The position numbers and the translations under genes were made by a program. Below the pieces are notes generated by a model. The model was not told where the DNA came from. It saw only the letters and a list, made by a program, of their open reading frames with translations, and searched no databases. A stretch of DNA of 64,000 bases, taken from the NCBI GenBank assembly GCA_009859145.1, contig VRVR01000022.1, forward strand, positions 62,001 through 126,000. The letters are read 5' to 3'. Below are positions 45,846 to 56,471 of the stretch, piece by piece. Source of the stretch: Andalucia godoyi. Its lineage: Eukaryota; Discoba; Jakobea; Jakobida; Andaluciidae. Positions within the stretch are counted from its first letter, which is position 1. Every line of letters begins with the position of its first letter.

Positions 45846-48011
45846 AAAAGCCGTGTCGGCCAGTAACACGAGCGGATATCAGCAGCTTTCAAAATGTTAA
45901 ATAGCCGGGGCGCGGATTGACGGCAAAAAAAACCGAAGATCGCGGCTTTTATTCACGATAACCCGGGGGGGCTGCGTTTCTTCTGGTCGCCGTCACATCT
46001 CTCAAGTTTCGCAGAAGCGGGGCCGACATCGATGTGGACAAAATAATTTCAACGGGAACGAAAAGTCAGCCGTTCCTGCGCGAATAACGGGGTATTGGAG
46101 AGGGTTCTCTGAAGTGCCTAGGAGTGCCTTATTCCTTCGCACAAAACTCAAAATGAGGGCGATGACAGGTATGAGACAATTCGTTATTTTTGGTATTGAG
46201 TTCGCTTCTGTGTTTGGATATCTCGGCAACACTCAAAAAGATATCGAACGCAGTCCCATTAACCCCGAGTCTGCAGGCGTCGTCTTCAGCGGAGAGAGTC
46301 GGATTGACAATGAACAGGAAGAGAGAGAAGTCTTGTGAAATCGAAACATGCGGCTCACTAACATCGAGAACCGGTGCAACGGAGCATTTGTAAAGGAATG
46401 TCGAAAAATATTTTATATTTAAAGTACAAGCGTGTCTGCGAGAAGGAAGAATGGTAGATGAATTACATCGGATCGGCGTCAGCACATCTGCGCGAAAGCA
46501 GATACGCACAGAAAAACCGATAACATGTGAATGATGCACAGTGACGCGGGAAGAACCACAAATCGAAATGGATGTGCGAAAGCATTGTCGCTGAAGGTTT
46601 TTTCCTGAATTATGCCAAATCCTTCACGATTCTCTGTGGAAACGAAGGAAGCGCCGTCTGCAATTCAGTCAGATGCAAAAATAAAGTTGATTTTCTCAGG
46701 ACAATGCCGCCAACAGTAAACTAACATGAGACGTTTTGCATCAAAACAATTCGATACCATACATTGCCATCTAATTTCGTGAGGTCCATCAAATCAAAGA
46801 TTACACTTGGAAAATCATTTTCAGTTGTTGAACCTGACTGCATCCATCCACAGCTTGAGCGAAGACACTGTTGTTCTGCTCGCTTTTTTTTTGTCGTGTA
46901 TTCCATCGGAATTGACATCTTCCCAGATATTGATAAATGTCGTGATATCCGACTGCTGAAGCGGACTGTCACCAAATCAGACATATTGCGAACACTTGTT
47001 CTTTCGTTTGGCACGACGGCAAGGCTTTTACTGAAGATTGGCTTCTCTCCTGACTTCGATTTATGAGGTTGTCTTTTTTGCTGTTGTTAGACGTCCACGG
47101 TTTTGTCAGCAATGCTCGTTGAACATCCGGGGGTCGCTGTAGATCTTTTCGTGATGGTAGCTTGTTCCGCGTTTCTATGCATGTTTGCTCATCCGCAGGC
47201 CTGCCGTGTAGCCCTCCTCTTTCTTCCGTTCCATTTCAGGCCGCCATCACACAGAGGAAGTTTTCCTTCCTCTCCGCAGTCGCTGCACCTGTCGTTTTGA
47301 AAAACACATTTTACTATCTTACTGCCTTTCTTTCACAGCGGTTAATCTCAGTTTTAGCTTAATTGTAGTTACTAAGGAACATGCGTGAAAAATTGGTTTT
47401 GATATCAGATTTTGTTTTGTTCAGATCGCTTGTCCTGTGGTGGCTGAACCTTTGCCAGCCCAATTCTGGATCGCATTCGCGTGCGGCCGCAGTGTTTTGG
47501 GCTCCGGTTTCTTTTCAACAGCAGGTTCTCTTTGATGCAAGATAACTGGAGTGCCGTCATCATGGGGATTTCCCAGACATCGGACACCGTACGCCAAAGA
47601 TTTTCATGTCATCTGGCGTTGGCGCTGAAATCAGTCAAACAGCCTTTTCAATATTAATCTGTTGAATTTGTTGACGTACCGTTGAGCTGTTGCTGCAAAT
47701 AGGGATCTTGCTTCCGGCGTCATGAGTCAATAATAGGGCAGCCTTGCTTCAGAGAAAGGATCTGCGGACTTCCAGCGACGAGTGTTTTTAACGTTTGCTC
47801 CATGATTTTTGAACGAACATCTTTTTTTCCTGCCGTAGAAATTGATGCCGGCGACTCAATGAACTCAATTGCTCGTTACGTCGACTGTGTTCTCAGGACT
47901 TCTGTTGTTCTCGGGTCTTCCTCATCAGCCTTCTTTTTCCTCTTTAACTTTTCGCCGTCTTTTTCAAGTCATTTTTCAGTACGTAATTGTTTGAGAAATT
48001 TCAAGTACAAC
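45767..48011. other. 2.2-kb stretch without a firm gene; possible small spliced gene at 47405-47803
   Basis: Frames of about 75-135 codons occur on both strands near 46100-47070 without family resemblance. On the minus strand between about 47805 and 47405 there are an ATG, a GTACGT donor (about 47680), an excellent branch/acceptor (TTTGACTGATTTCAG, ending about 47628), and an open, protein-like frame ending at 47420. That frame includes EKKPEPKTLRPHANAIQNWA, but I could not settle the exon joins. The last 200 bases are the PP2A leader. Confidence 0.4.
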
Positions 48012-48932
48012 ATGGCCTCATACAAGGATTTGGATAATTGGATTGCCGAGCTCATGGAATGCAAACCGTTGTCGGAAGCCAATGTAAAGCTCCTTTGCGA
48101 AAAAGCTCGAGAAGTTTTGATGGAAGAATCGAATGTCCAACCAGTCCGGTGCCCAGTCACCGTATGTGGCGACATCCACGGTCAGTTTTATGATCTTATG
48201 GAACTGTTTCGGATATCTGGAAAGCTGCCTGACACAAACCTTCTTTTTATGGGAGATTATGTGGATCGAGGGTACTTCTCGGTCGAAACAGTCTCATTGT
48301 TGATTGCTTTGAAGTTGCGATATCGAGACAGGGTTACCATTCTCAGAGGGAATCACGAGTCGCGGCAAATTACCCAAGTGTACGGCTTCTTTGACGAGTG
48401 TGTTCGAAAATACGGATCGCCGAATGTTTGGAAGTATTTTACGGATCTTTTTGATTACTTGCCGCTCACTGCGTTAGTGGAGTGCTCGATCTTTTGTTTA
48501 CACGGTGGTCTTTCTCCTTCTATCGATACGCTAGACCATGTTCGCTCTCTGGATCGTGTGCAGGAGGTTCCACATGAAGGCCCAATGTGCGATTTGCTAT
48601 GGAGTGACCCGGATGACCGAATCGGTTGGGGAGTTTCCCCCCGCGGCGCTGGATATACGTTTGGACAAGACATTTCCGAGAAGTTCAATCATAATAATGG
48701 ACTCACTTTAGTTTCTCGAGCCCATCAACTTGTTATGGAGGGCTATAACTGGGCTCACGACAAGAGTGTTGTGACGGTGTTTAGTGCTCCAAACTACTGT
48801 TACAGATGCGGCAATCAGGCATCGATTATGGAAGTCGACGAGCACATGAATCTGAACTTCCTTCAGTTCGATCCTTCACCTCGTCGTGGAGAACCGCATG
48901 TTACGCGCAAGACCCCAGACTACTTCCTTTAG
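48012..48932 (+). CDS. PPP2CA: Serine/threonine protein phosphatase PP2A catalytic subunit
   Basis: A 306-residue PP2A-type catalytic subunit (human 309), starting [20 protein letters not shown]. The open frame upstream is ignored because homology begins exactly at this ATG. Metal-binding and catalytic motifs are intact: [10 protein letters not shown] (near 53), [10 protein letters not shown] (near 79), LRGNHESRQ (near 111), and [11 protein letters not shown] (near 260). The C-terminal TPDYFL, target of carboxyl methylation and of Tyr/Thr phosphorylation, is preserved, so the protein should assemble with A and B subunits. The distinction from PP4 and PP6 rests on this tail and overall similarity. 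Confidence 0.97.
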   Translation: MASYKDLDNWIAELMECKPLSEANVKLLCEKAREVLMEESNVQPVRCPVTVCGDIHGQFYDLMELFRISGKLPDTNLLFMGDYVDRGYFSVETVSLLIALKLRYRDRVTILRGNHESRQITQVYGFFDECVRKYGSPNVWKYFTDLFDYLPLTALVECSIFCLHGGLSPSIDTLDHVRSLDRVQEVPHEGPMCDLLWSDPDDRIGWGVSPRGAGYTFGQDISEKFNHNNGLTLVSRAHQLVMEGYNWAHDKSVVTVFSAPNYCYRCGNQASIMEVDEHMNLNFLQFDPSPRRGEPHVTRKTPDYFL

Positions 48933-49055
48933 ACGTTCCTCCGAAGACGAATGATTTCAAACCAAAGAAAACAAAGAAAGAACATAACATAAAAACCTGA
49001 TACCGCTTTCAATTTCAGGTGTGTGAGAGAGAGGGGACTATGTCCTTTTTATTCA

Positions 49056-49649
49056 CTAAGCAACGAGTGCCGGGTCAACGATTCGCACGCCATTTCTGTC
49101 CATGACTTTGACAAAGAATCTAGGAGTATTCAAGACAAGACGCTGTTTCACTTCTCGGATGCACTTGTTAATCACTTCCAGCGCTTGCTCAAAGTTCATG
49201 CCCTCGCGATATTGAGAGTCCAGAGTGGAAAGGACAAAGTACGAACCATACCCTTGAGCAGTCGCTTTCATCTGGTGCATTGACGCCATATAATCCATAA
49301 AATACAAAGAGGGACCCACATCCTCGTCAAAGCCACCAATCAGCATGTTCACTTGGTAAGGAGACTGCCTTAAAAACTTTGCAAGTTGCCCTCGGATATA
49401 GTTTGCGGCGGCATCTGTCGAAACAGGCAAGCCGGAACGAATCGTATGGAGTTTAAGATTCTTCTGAATGTACTCACCGAACTGATTTCGGTCTCCAGGT
49501 TCTCCACTCATGGCAATCGCCTTGTGGGAATCAAGAACCTTGATCTTGTCTTCGTCATCCTTGATGGCTACAATGGAGAAGGCCTGAGATGCATCTGCAG
49601 CCAGCAGCACAAAATCAGAACCGACCACGCCAATCAACGTATCTGCCAT
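49056..49649 (-). CDS. PSMB2: 20S proteasome subunit beta type-2 (beta 4)
   Basis: A 197-residue non-catalytic beta subunit of the 20S core, similar to yeast Pre1. It starts MADTLIGVVGSDFVLLAADA, lacks a propeptide and the Thr1 nucleophile, as the family does, and contains SGEPGDRNQFGEYIQKN and the NMLIGGFDEDVGPSLYFMDY block. The length is typical (about 200). Together with Rpt2 about 8 kb away it represents both proteasome halves in this window. Confidence 0.97.
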   Translation of the reverse strand: MADTLIGVVGSDFVLLAADASQAFSIVAIKDDEDKIKVLDSHKAIAMSGEPGDRNQFGEYIQKNLKLHTIRSGLPVSTDAAANYIRGQLAKFLRQSPYQVNMLIGGFDEDVGPSLYFMDYMASMHQMKATAQGYGSYFVLSTLDSQYREGMNFEQALEVINKCIREVKQRLVLNTPRFFVKVMDRNGVRIVDPALVA

Positions 49650-50141
49650 AGTGTCGAAGTATCAAATTTGAATAAGAATAAAATCGAAAACGTTCAAAGC
49701 AGAGGTTTTAGTTGACTGAGGGGGGCCCTTTTCCTTTGATTCTTTTTCCCGTCTCACTTCTCGCATTGCAAACAAGTTCAAGTCAAATTTTCGAGTCAAG
49801 TATCGACTTCGCCAGCCGTAGAGCCATCGAAAAAAGAAAAGCAGGCTTTCCGAAACCGTTTTTCCCTACGGCAGCTTGGCCGCTTTGCCAGCAGGCTCTG
49901 CAGCAGACAACCTGTGCTGTGTGCAACACGGCCCCAAGAAGCGTAGCACCTCAGGGGCTTCGACATTAAGCAATCCCCAAGCGATTTTTGGATGCAATCT
50001 GAAATGGTAGCGAGCATCCGGTTGTCCGTCGTGTTTCAGACGCCATGCGTCTCATTCACAATATGTTGGCATTGCACCGAAATCAATCATGGCATCATCG
50101 TAGTCTAGAAAGTCACCCCTCGATGACGTTCCCCTCTTGCA
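49650..50141. other. Spacer, no gene seen
   Basis: 492 bases between the PSMB2 start and the stop of the coiled-coil gene. It shows no repeat tract, RNA gene or convincing ORF. Confidence 0.5.
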
Positions 50142-51355
50142 CTACTGCCATTGGCCAAATATAGGGCTCTGGGGCTCTTCTCCGAACTCTGATTTTTTTC
50201 TCGAAACGGGGGGAAGGGGTCGAGAAACCGAGACAAAAGTCTTCACGGTGGAATACTGGTCATCTTCTGTTCTCCGTTTCCGATAATGACTGGAATTCGT
50301 CGTCACGCGCTTCCCTTTTGCCTTGCTTGAATAGCTTGTCCATTCGTTCTGCTTTGATCGCTCTATTTTAGCTTCAAACAATGGTGGAACCACAATTTTT
50401 TCGCCCCGCATGGGGTTGAATGTATACTCCGAGCGCTGCCCTTCATTTGCTTGTTCTTTTGTCAGATCATCGATGACGATGTCGGAAGGACTGTTTTCGG
50501 GAGAGATCGTTCTTTGACGAACCGGAACTCCGAAAAGGGGGGCACTAGGCTGTCTTGGAGTCGGAAGAGCATCCAGCAACGACTGGAAGAATTTTTCGTA
50601 ATGTTCTTCGTTTGTTAACTTCGATAAAAACGAATCAAAGATTTCGGCAGATCTTCCACGAAGCTTCGTCAGTTTCTTGAGAACTTCTCGTTCTCTTAGC
50701 AGTTGCTGCTCTAATTCGCGCACTGTTACTTCCCGGTCTCGAAGCCGATCCTCCTGATTTCGGATGGTCGCCGAATGGACACTAACGAATGACTCCGTTT
50801 CCTTCAGTCGAACAGCGCGACTGTCTAATTCCGCTGCTCGTTCTTCTAATATCCGCGATCTTCTTGAAAGATTCGCCATTTCAGTTTCCACATATTTTTC
50901 AAAGTTCTGCTTCCTGTTGAGAAGTTCAATGTCCATCTCCTCAATCCGTCGCCGGAGAGAGTCTCGGCGTTCGTGTAAGCTGACCATTTCCGTCTCTCTC
51001 TTTTGTTTCTCTCTCTCGAGTTCCTCAATTTTGTTAGACTTTTCCCGGATGACTTCGTCGAGTCGAAGATCTTGCAGTTTACATGTGTCCTGAAATGAGA
51101 AAGAAAAAGAAATAGAGTCAGTGCTGGATGCATTAAAAATTGGATGCAGATTGTTTCTACTGGGAACAACATTTGCTGGATACGTACACGAGGACTGATT
51201 AGAGAGTGATTTCGGACTTTCCTGTGATTTCCAACTAAAGGAGAGCCTGCAGTTGTCGCTTGCTTTCGCAAGTGATCGACACGATTCTGCGCACCGATCG
51301 TTGGTCTCTGAACCTTTGAAAGGAACGGGCTTGAAACGCGGTCTTCTCTCTCCAT
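50142..51355 (-). CDS. Coiled-coil protein of unknown function, one intron
   Basis: Two exons on the minus strand: 51355-51188 (56 codons) and 51089-50142 (315 codons plus stop), 371 residues. The 98-nt intron has a GTACGTATCC donor, a CACTGACTC branch region, a long pyrimidine tract and TTTCAG. Joining is in frame and supplies an ATG that the second exon's extended frame lacks. Residues about 60-185 form a heptad-rich coiled coil (KIEELEREKQKRETEMVSLH, RRRIEEMDIELLNRKQNFEK). An ordered helical patch (SAEIFDSFLSKLTNEEHYEK) and a Pro/Ser/Arg-rich tail follow. No family is recognised. Its first 25 codons and upstream 870 bases are duplicated at 44823-45766. Confidence 0.75.
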
Positions 51356-52222
51356 AGTCACCAAAGTTCCTGTGTTGCCTGGTGAAGATTCGATGATTAC
51401 GCCGATCGTCACGAATACCCTGAAAAAGATGTTCTCACGGTTTCAGTTAGAGGGAAGAAAAAACATAACAAACGTTGAGAATGTAAAGTGCTTTGGAATC
51501 TTCCTGCAAAGTTTGCAAATCTGCTGTTTATCGGCAACACAACCTGTTGTAAAAAAAAAAGAAAACTGCTTGGAAGCACAGTTTGATGGCCAACGTAACA
51601 TAGCCCGCTGTTCTGCACCGTTGCACGAGTCAGGGGGTTGGGATCCCCATCGCCTAGAGAGAAGGAGGAACGGAGAGAGAGGGAGACAGAGGGAGAGAGG
51701 GAGACCGAGGGAGAGAGGGAGACAGAGAAGGAGAGGAAGGGCAGGCTCTCGGCACGCCACCAGCCCCCAGCTGTTGAAATCCAAAGTCTCAACCACCGTG
51801 CCCAAAAAAGTCGACTCGCCAACCGTAGAGTGCATTCAACGTGCGTTTTCCCCAACAATCAGCAATGTTCTTTCGATAAATACTGCACTGCAAGCGCCGC
51901 CATTCCAGCTCTCGGTCCATCCTTACTGGAAACATTGGACACCGGAAAAAACAAAAAACGAACACACACACAAACGCCTTATCTCTGGCCAGTTTGTGCT
52001 GGACATTCTCACGTCTCCCACACAGGCCGCATGTCTTGGTGATGCACTCCTCCGCCACATCACCCACTTGCCCACCCGCATACCCCCTCCCGTACGCTTG
52101 TGCAGCAGTCTCCGGCAGCATCCGTGGTGGCTCCGACTCGGCATCATGAGGCTGATGGAGAGAAGCCGGGAAACCACCAAGCCACAGCAGACAACGGATG
52201 GACACCAGGGACACCAGAATGG
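51279..52222 (-). repeat. 944-bp segment, inverted duplicate of 44823-45766 (parental copy)
   Basis: This apparently exact inverted copy runs into exon 1 of the coiled-coil gene at its 51279 end and stops just beyond a Fanzor/TnpB relic at 52222. Because the flanking gene is whole here, this is the likely donor. The copies are separated by about 5.5 kb containing PP2A, PSMB2 and that gene. Confidence 0.92.
51865..52114 (-). pseudogene. Fanzor/TnpB C-terminal relic, copy 2 of the duplicated segment
   Basis: The same relic as at 44931-45180 (EECITKTCGLCG, FRCPMF, MDRELEWRRL) on the opposite strand, with no visible difference. It lies about 510 bases upstream of, and on the same strand as, the coiled-coil gene. 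Upstream of the duplicated segment the same strand has an open hydrophilic frame beginning MTSQRLPSDVGPKRTSS (ATG at 52327). Whether that belongs to the relic or to an extra exon is unclear. Confidence 0.55.
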
Positions 52223-52641
52223 TAGAAGCTCGTTCTTCTTTGCAGGTTTGACAGAGCCCTTTGATGTGAATGATGCAGATGATGTCCGTTTGGGCCCAAC
52301 ATCAGATGGTAGACGCTGAGAAGTCATAGGATCTTGCGGAAGGGCTGCTCGGCCATGGAAGGCCTGATAGTCAATCGAGCATCTCCCTCCAGAAAAAAAG
52401 AAAGGAAAATCATTTTCCAAAAAAAAAGAAAAAAAGAAAAAGAAAAAGATATATAAAAAATGAAATAGAAGAATGAAGATAAAAATTGGAAAAGCAAAAT
52501 ACCATTCTGTTCTGAGGACTGAGCCGCTCCACGCTTCGATGTTTTTTCCGTTTTCTCCCTTTTTCTTGGCATCCAGTGTTATCTGAGCAGGACGACTCGC
52601 CTTTTGTTACCGAACATGCGTAATGCTCAAGGTTTAAGCAA
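52223..52641. other. Divergent spacer, A-rich
   Basis: 419 bases containing a run of A-rich, GAAAAA-like sequence (52395-52490) and the short minus-strand frame from ATG 52327 noted with the neighbouring relic. No firm gene. Confidence 0.45.
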
Positions 52642-53676
52642 ATGGTAAATGCAAGCAATATTCAAGATCAACCGCTATATTGGTTTCTTCTTGTCTTTTT
52701 CATTGCCCAAGTGATCTACAATGTTTGTAAGTATTGTTCCTTGATGATTCTGAGTCGTCATGTCCAGAAATCTACCTCTACGCAGGGCAGACAAGGTCAC
52801 AGGATTCGTGCGTACATGATAGTTTTTCCTTCTCTGATGCCAGCTCTGTTAGGAGTTCGCACTCTCAATCATCAACTAAACAACATGTGCTCCACGTTGC
52901 TGCCACTTTCCTTTTTCATAATTCTTCTCATCCAAGTAGCATTGTTTGTGTACCAACTGAGGGCCATCATCCCGACTCACTTTGACAGAGTCTTATTGAG
53001 ATTCCGTGGACGACTTGGAATGCTTTACATTTCTTGCTTCATCGTGTGCTCGCTTCCTTGTTTTGCTTTCTGTCTTGCTTCCTATTTTGCACAAGTTGGT
53101 GTATCCATGGGTGGCGTATGTTCGTATGGAGGCGCTACAATCCCAGGGACGAAGGTATCTCTTTGGAATCTTGGGTTTTCCGCTCTCGATCTACTCTTCT
53201 TGGTTGGTAATATCATTTGTGAATTCCGGCTTCGGAGCACCATTATTCACACTCTCGTGAAAAGGGAGCTTTTGCTGTTAGCTCGTTGGCACTCTGCGGA
53301 ATTGCTGCTTGACGTAGTGTTTCGTTATGATTTATTCTCCATGACATTGTTCAGTATTGGCGGAACCAACTCCGCCACGTTAACAATTGATTTTGTGTTT
53401 GACATTTTATTTGAAATTTTTTCTTTGCTGATGCTTGGCTGTGGGTTTGCGTTCTTTCTCGCCAGGTTTGAATTGAAGTTTCTCCGACTGAACAATCCGT
53501 TCTGCAAAAGATGGTGGATGCTTCTGTTTAAGAAAATGGATCTGGAGTGCGATCTCATGGAAGCCATGTCGAATGCCCGATCTAATCTTCAAAGGGTGCA
53601 TCTTCAGGATTCGAAATTGGTTGAAATGCAAGCTCGACTGCTGCAAATCGACTCAGTGTCTCCGAGACCGTCATAA
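52642..53676 (+). CDS. Multi-pass membrane protein, unknown
   Basis: 344 residues from ATG 52642. About seven hydrophobic segments are visible (roughly residues 12-32, 58-72, 88-110, 126-152, 172-192, 228-245 and 252-275). They are followed by a charged, helical cytosolic tail (FKKMDLECDLMEAMSNARSN). The topology could suit a 7TM receptor-like or transporter-like protein, but no family signature is seen. Cysteines cluster in the third and fourth segments. Codon use is flatter than in the housekeeping genes. Confidence 0.7.
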   Translation: MVNASNIQDQPLYWFLLVFFIAQVIYNVCKYCSLMILSRHVQKSTSTQGRQGHRIRAYMIVFPSLMPALLGVRTLNHQLNNMCSTLLPLSFFIILLIQVALFVYQLRAIIPTHFDRVLLRFRGRLGMLYISCFIVCSLPCFAFCLASYFAQVGVSMGGVCSYGGATIPGTKVSLWNLGFSALDLLFLVGNIICEFRLRSTIIHTLVKRELLLLARWHSAELLLDVVFRYDLFSMTLFSIGGTNSATLTIDFVFDILFEIFSLLMLGCGFAFFLARFELKFLRLNNPFCKRWWMLLFKKMDLECDLMEAMSNARSNLQRVHLQDSKLVEMQARLLQIDSVSPRPS

Positions 53677-54000
53677 ATCGGATGTGCTGTATCGACAAAA
53701 TATCAACCTCAAGCACTTGCTGATCGGGATCTGGCACCGTGACAAAAATTGCCCATTATGCAACCCATCACGCGCATTGTCTATCTGAAGAACCCTTCAG
53801 CGCACCGGGACTACACCCCCCCCCCCCCCCCGTTTTTTCTTCTTCTTCTTCTGAATTGAATTCACATTCGTTCCCAGTGCAAGATTGTATATGGACGATC
53901 AACAACAGTTCGCCCTTGCTCATCGTACAATGTAGACGTTATGAAACGGATTCCGAGTAGTATTTTAATTTTGAATTTTTTGCGTTGTTGAGCAATTAAC
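53677..54000. other. Spacer with C16 homopolymer
   Basis: Between convergent genes. It includes 16 consecutive C residues (53816-53831), followed by T-rich and CTT-repeat sequence. No gene. Confidence 0.8.
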
Positions 54001-55743
54001 TTAACTTGCCATTCTGGATTGCAGTTCCTCGTTCCTCTTGCACTCCTCTTGGAATTCTTTGACAGCCATAAAGTACTTCCTCTGCTGCTCGAGAAGATCA
54101 TTGAATTTCGTCTCAAGGGACTGTTTGGAACCAAACTCATCATCCAGTTTCACATCCACTTTGCTCTTGTTGCGGAGAACATTGTCGATGATACCAGACA
54201 GCTGTTCAATGAATTTCTCCTTTCCTTGCTTTGACGACATTGCCGTGGAGAAGCCATTGTAAATAGAATCCAACAATGACAATTCCTTGGACAGATACAC
54301 CCTTGTCTCATCAAGAGTATTGTAGGAGTTGAAGTACTTGCGAGTTTCCTCCAACTTTGAAGACACCTGTTCGTACAGTTCCGAAAAACGGCGTTCATAT
54401 TGCAGAAGTTCAACTTGCCTGGGAACCATGTCGATCTTTCTTTGGAGGCCGGCAATTTCTCTGCTTTTTGCTGCGAGAATGCCAGACACGCGAGTATGCT
54501 GCTGCAAGGCATCATCAAAGGCAGCCTGCGCTTCCGTTACACCAGACTGATCAAACTTTTCATTGTCGCGCTCTACAGCGTTCAGCTTTGATTTCCACTT
54601 CCGCATTTCAGCAACACACCCTTCTCTGAACAACTCTTTCTGTTTTTGAAGATCCGCATGGGAGGCAACAAGCCTTCTTAGCTTGACGATGTCGTCTTCA
54701 TCCTCCGCCGAAATCACGGCTTTCATGTTCTCTATATCCGAGGTCAGCTTGTTTGTGACATTCTGAACAACGGATAGATCATCATTTGCCTTATTCTTTC
54801 GGGCCAACGCCGCATCACGCTCTTCGGTGGCAATTTTGATGCGCTTTGCTAGTTGGTCATTTTGCTTTTGCAGATTAATTACCTTTTGAGAAGAAGGGTC
54901 CACACGACTTGCTTCTTCTTCCAAGGCTTTTGCTTTGGCATTGTAATCTGCAGAGGCAGAGCGGATTTCTTCGGATTGGATTTCAACAATTTTGGAGACA
55001 ACACTGGAAGAGATCCGGTTGTTATCGTCGGCAACTGTTTGCATCCGTGACTGCTCAGCAAGATCCGCATCTGCATCAACAACGTTCACCTCCATCTGTG
55101 CTTCGGCAGGACTCTTCTTCTTGGACTCCGAAACGACCGACCCTGAGGAAGTTCGGTATTCCAGTAACGTCAAATGGACCTTCTTTTTCGTCGGTTCTGC
55201 GTCCTTGACAGATAGAACCCGGCGAAATCGCCGCTTCGGCCGGTAGCAAGACGACAGTGCTGCCACATACGATTCGTTCTGGACAACGCTGGAAGACAAA
55301 ACAGAACTTTCATATGCAGAGTCGGAAAAATCTGTCAATGACTGCGAGAAAGCAAGATCTGAATTGTTTCTCATCGATTGCTGAGCCTCTTCGCGTGTTT
55401 CTATGACCTTCTTTACCAACCACTGGATCACTGGAAAGATATTGGAAACGTCAAGACCTTGGATTTGATGAGACTGAAGAGGGAACGGACATTTCATTCG
55501 TTTTAAAGCGCGTGTTATCGACTCTCCCATCTTGATTCTCTGACCGATGTTTGAATTCTCCCTGAAAGACACGTCAACATCCACATCAACGTTTGCATTC
55601 GAAATGCACCAAGCCATTCCTCCGATGACTTTGTCGAACGGAGACAAGGAGGAAATGCGCGCTCGGAAATATCCAGCTGCAACCAACATCTCAACGATCT
55701 CATCCAGCCTGTTACGGGCCTCCTCATTCATGGGGACATTCAT
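54001..55743 (-). CDS. CCDC93: CCDC93, subunit of the CCC (Commander) endosomal complex
   Basis: 580 residues. The N-terminal NN-CH-like domain matches CCDC93 closely: RLDEIVEMLVAAGYFRARIS, SPFDKVIGGMAWCIS, a VDVDVDVSF strand, ENSNIGQRIKMGESI, MKCPFPLQSHQIQGLDVSNI and FPVIQWLVKKVIETREE. A linker with a basic segment (YRPKRRFRRVLSV, about 170) leads to a C-terminal coiled coil from about 265 to the end. CCDC93 with CCDC22 and COMMD proteins binds retriever on endosomes and recycles membrane cargo. It is slightly shorter than human CCDC93 (631). The only candidate start, ATG 55743, fits the homology. Confidence 0.9.
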   Translation of the reverse strand: MNVPMNEEARNRLDEIVEMLVAAGYFRARISSLSPFDKVIGGMAWCISNANVDVDVDVSFRENSNIGQRIKMGESITRALKRMKCPFPLQSHQIQGLDVSNIFPVIQWLVKKVIETREEAQQSMRNNSDLAFSQSLTDFSDSAYESSVLSSSVVQNESYVAALSSCYRPKRRFRRVLSVKDAEPTKKKVHLTLLEYRTSSGSVVSESKKKSPAEAQMEVNVVDADADLAEQSRMQTVADDNNRISSSVVSKIVEIQSEEIRSASADYNAKAKALEEEASRVDPSSQKVINLQKQNDQLAKRIKIATEERDAALARKNKANDDLSVVQNVTNKLTSDIENMKAVISAEDEDDIVKLRRLVASHADLQKQKELFREGCVAEMRKWKSKLNAVERDNEKFDQSGVTEAQAAFDDALQQHTRVSGILAAKSREIAGLQRKIDMVPRQVELLQYERRFSELYEQVSSKLEETRKYFNSYNTLDETRVYLSKELSLLDSIYNGFSTAMSSKQGKEKFIEQLSGIIDNVLRNKSKVDVKLDDEFGSKQSLETKFNDLLEQQRKYFMAVKEFQEECKRNEELQSRMAS

Positions 55744-56471
55744 ATGCGGGACAGCAGCTGCAGGTTTGATTTTTTAAAATCTATGAACAAACAAAAAGAA
55801 GATCGAACGAAAACACCATTCAGCGAAGGAGAACCTTTGTGACCCAGCGCCCAGCCTGCAGAAAGCAGCATCAACCCTTTCCGTGTTTTCTCCCGACTGG
55901 TTGCGCCCATTACAGCCGACGAGCATTTGATGCGGATTTGGAATTTCCCTCAGTCCCGAGGATTGTGTTACAGACGCACCACTGACCACACAGCTCCATG
56001 GGAAAAAATGAAAGATGAAAAAAAAAAGCACGAGAAAAGACATGCTAGCGATGACACCAAAAAGAGAAAGCGGATGTGGTGACGCGACCTTTTGCTGAGA
56101 GCGTGGGGCGCCAATTACACATGCGAAAGGAACGGATGCCCAAAAACACGCCGCTGCCCCTTATTGCGATATGATGAAGCAATCTGAAGCGTGCATAAAC
56201 AAAAACACTGCTACGCGTCATGCGCATGCGTTTGCTATCTTAAGCAACTCCGTCACACAATGCCCGATTCGTTTCGCCCCATTTAGATCATGAAAGCCCT
56301 ATAAACACGCCGCCGCGTTGCATTCTCGCACAGTGACGCTCATTTCGTATTTTTATTGTCCGTGCAACGCACCATGTACGTCACGCCCGCAACGCTGCGC
56401 AAGACCCATGACAATCTCCACCGCCAGGAAAGATCGCCAAGGCGACAACGACGTGGCAGATATTGACATGA
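55744..56471. other. Spacer, no gene seen
   Basis: About 730 bases between CCDC93 and the next Fanzor/TnpB relic. Short frames are present on both strands but none is convincing. The last 150 bases may be older, unrecognisable parts of that relic. Confidence 0.45.

Noticed and set aside
51090-51418. Unspliced reading of the coiled-coil gene extending the second exon's frame upstream to about 51419
   Set aside because: The frame is open but has no ATG. The 98-nt stretch 51090-51187 has perfect donor, branch and acceptor signals, and splicing brings an ATG into frame.
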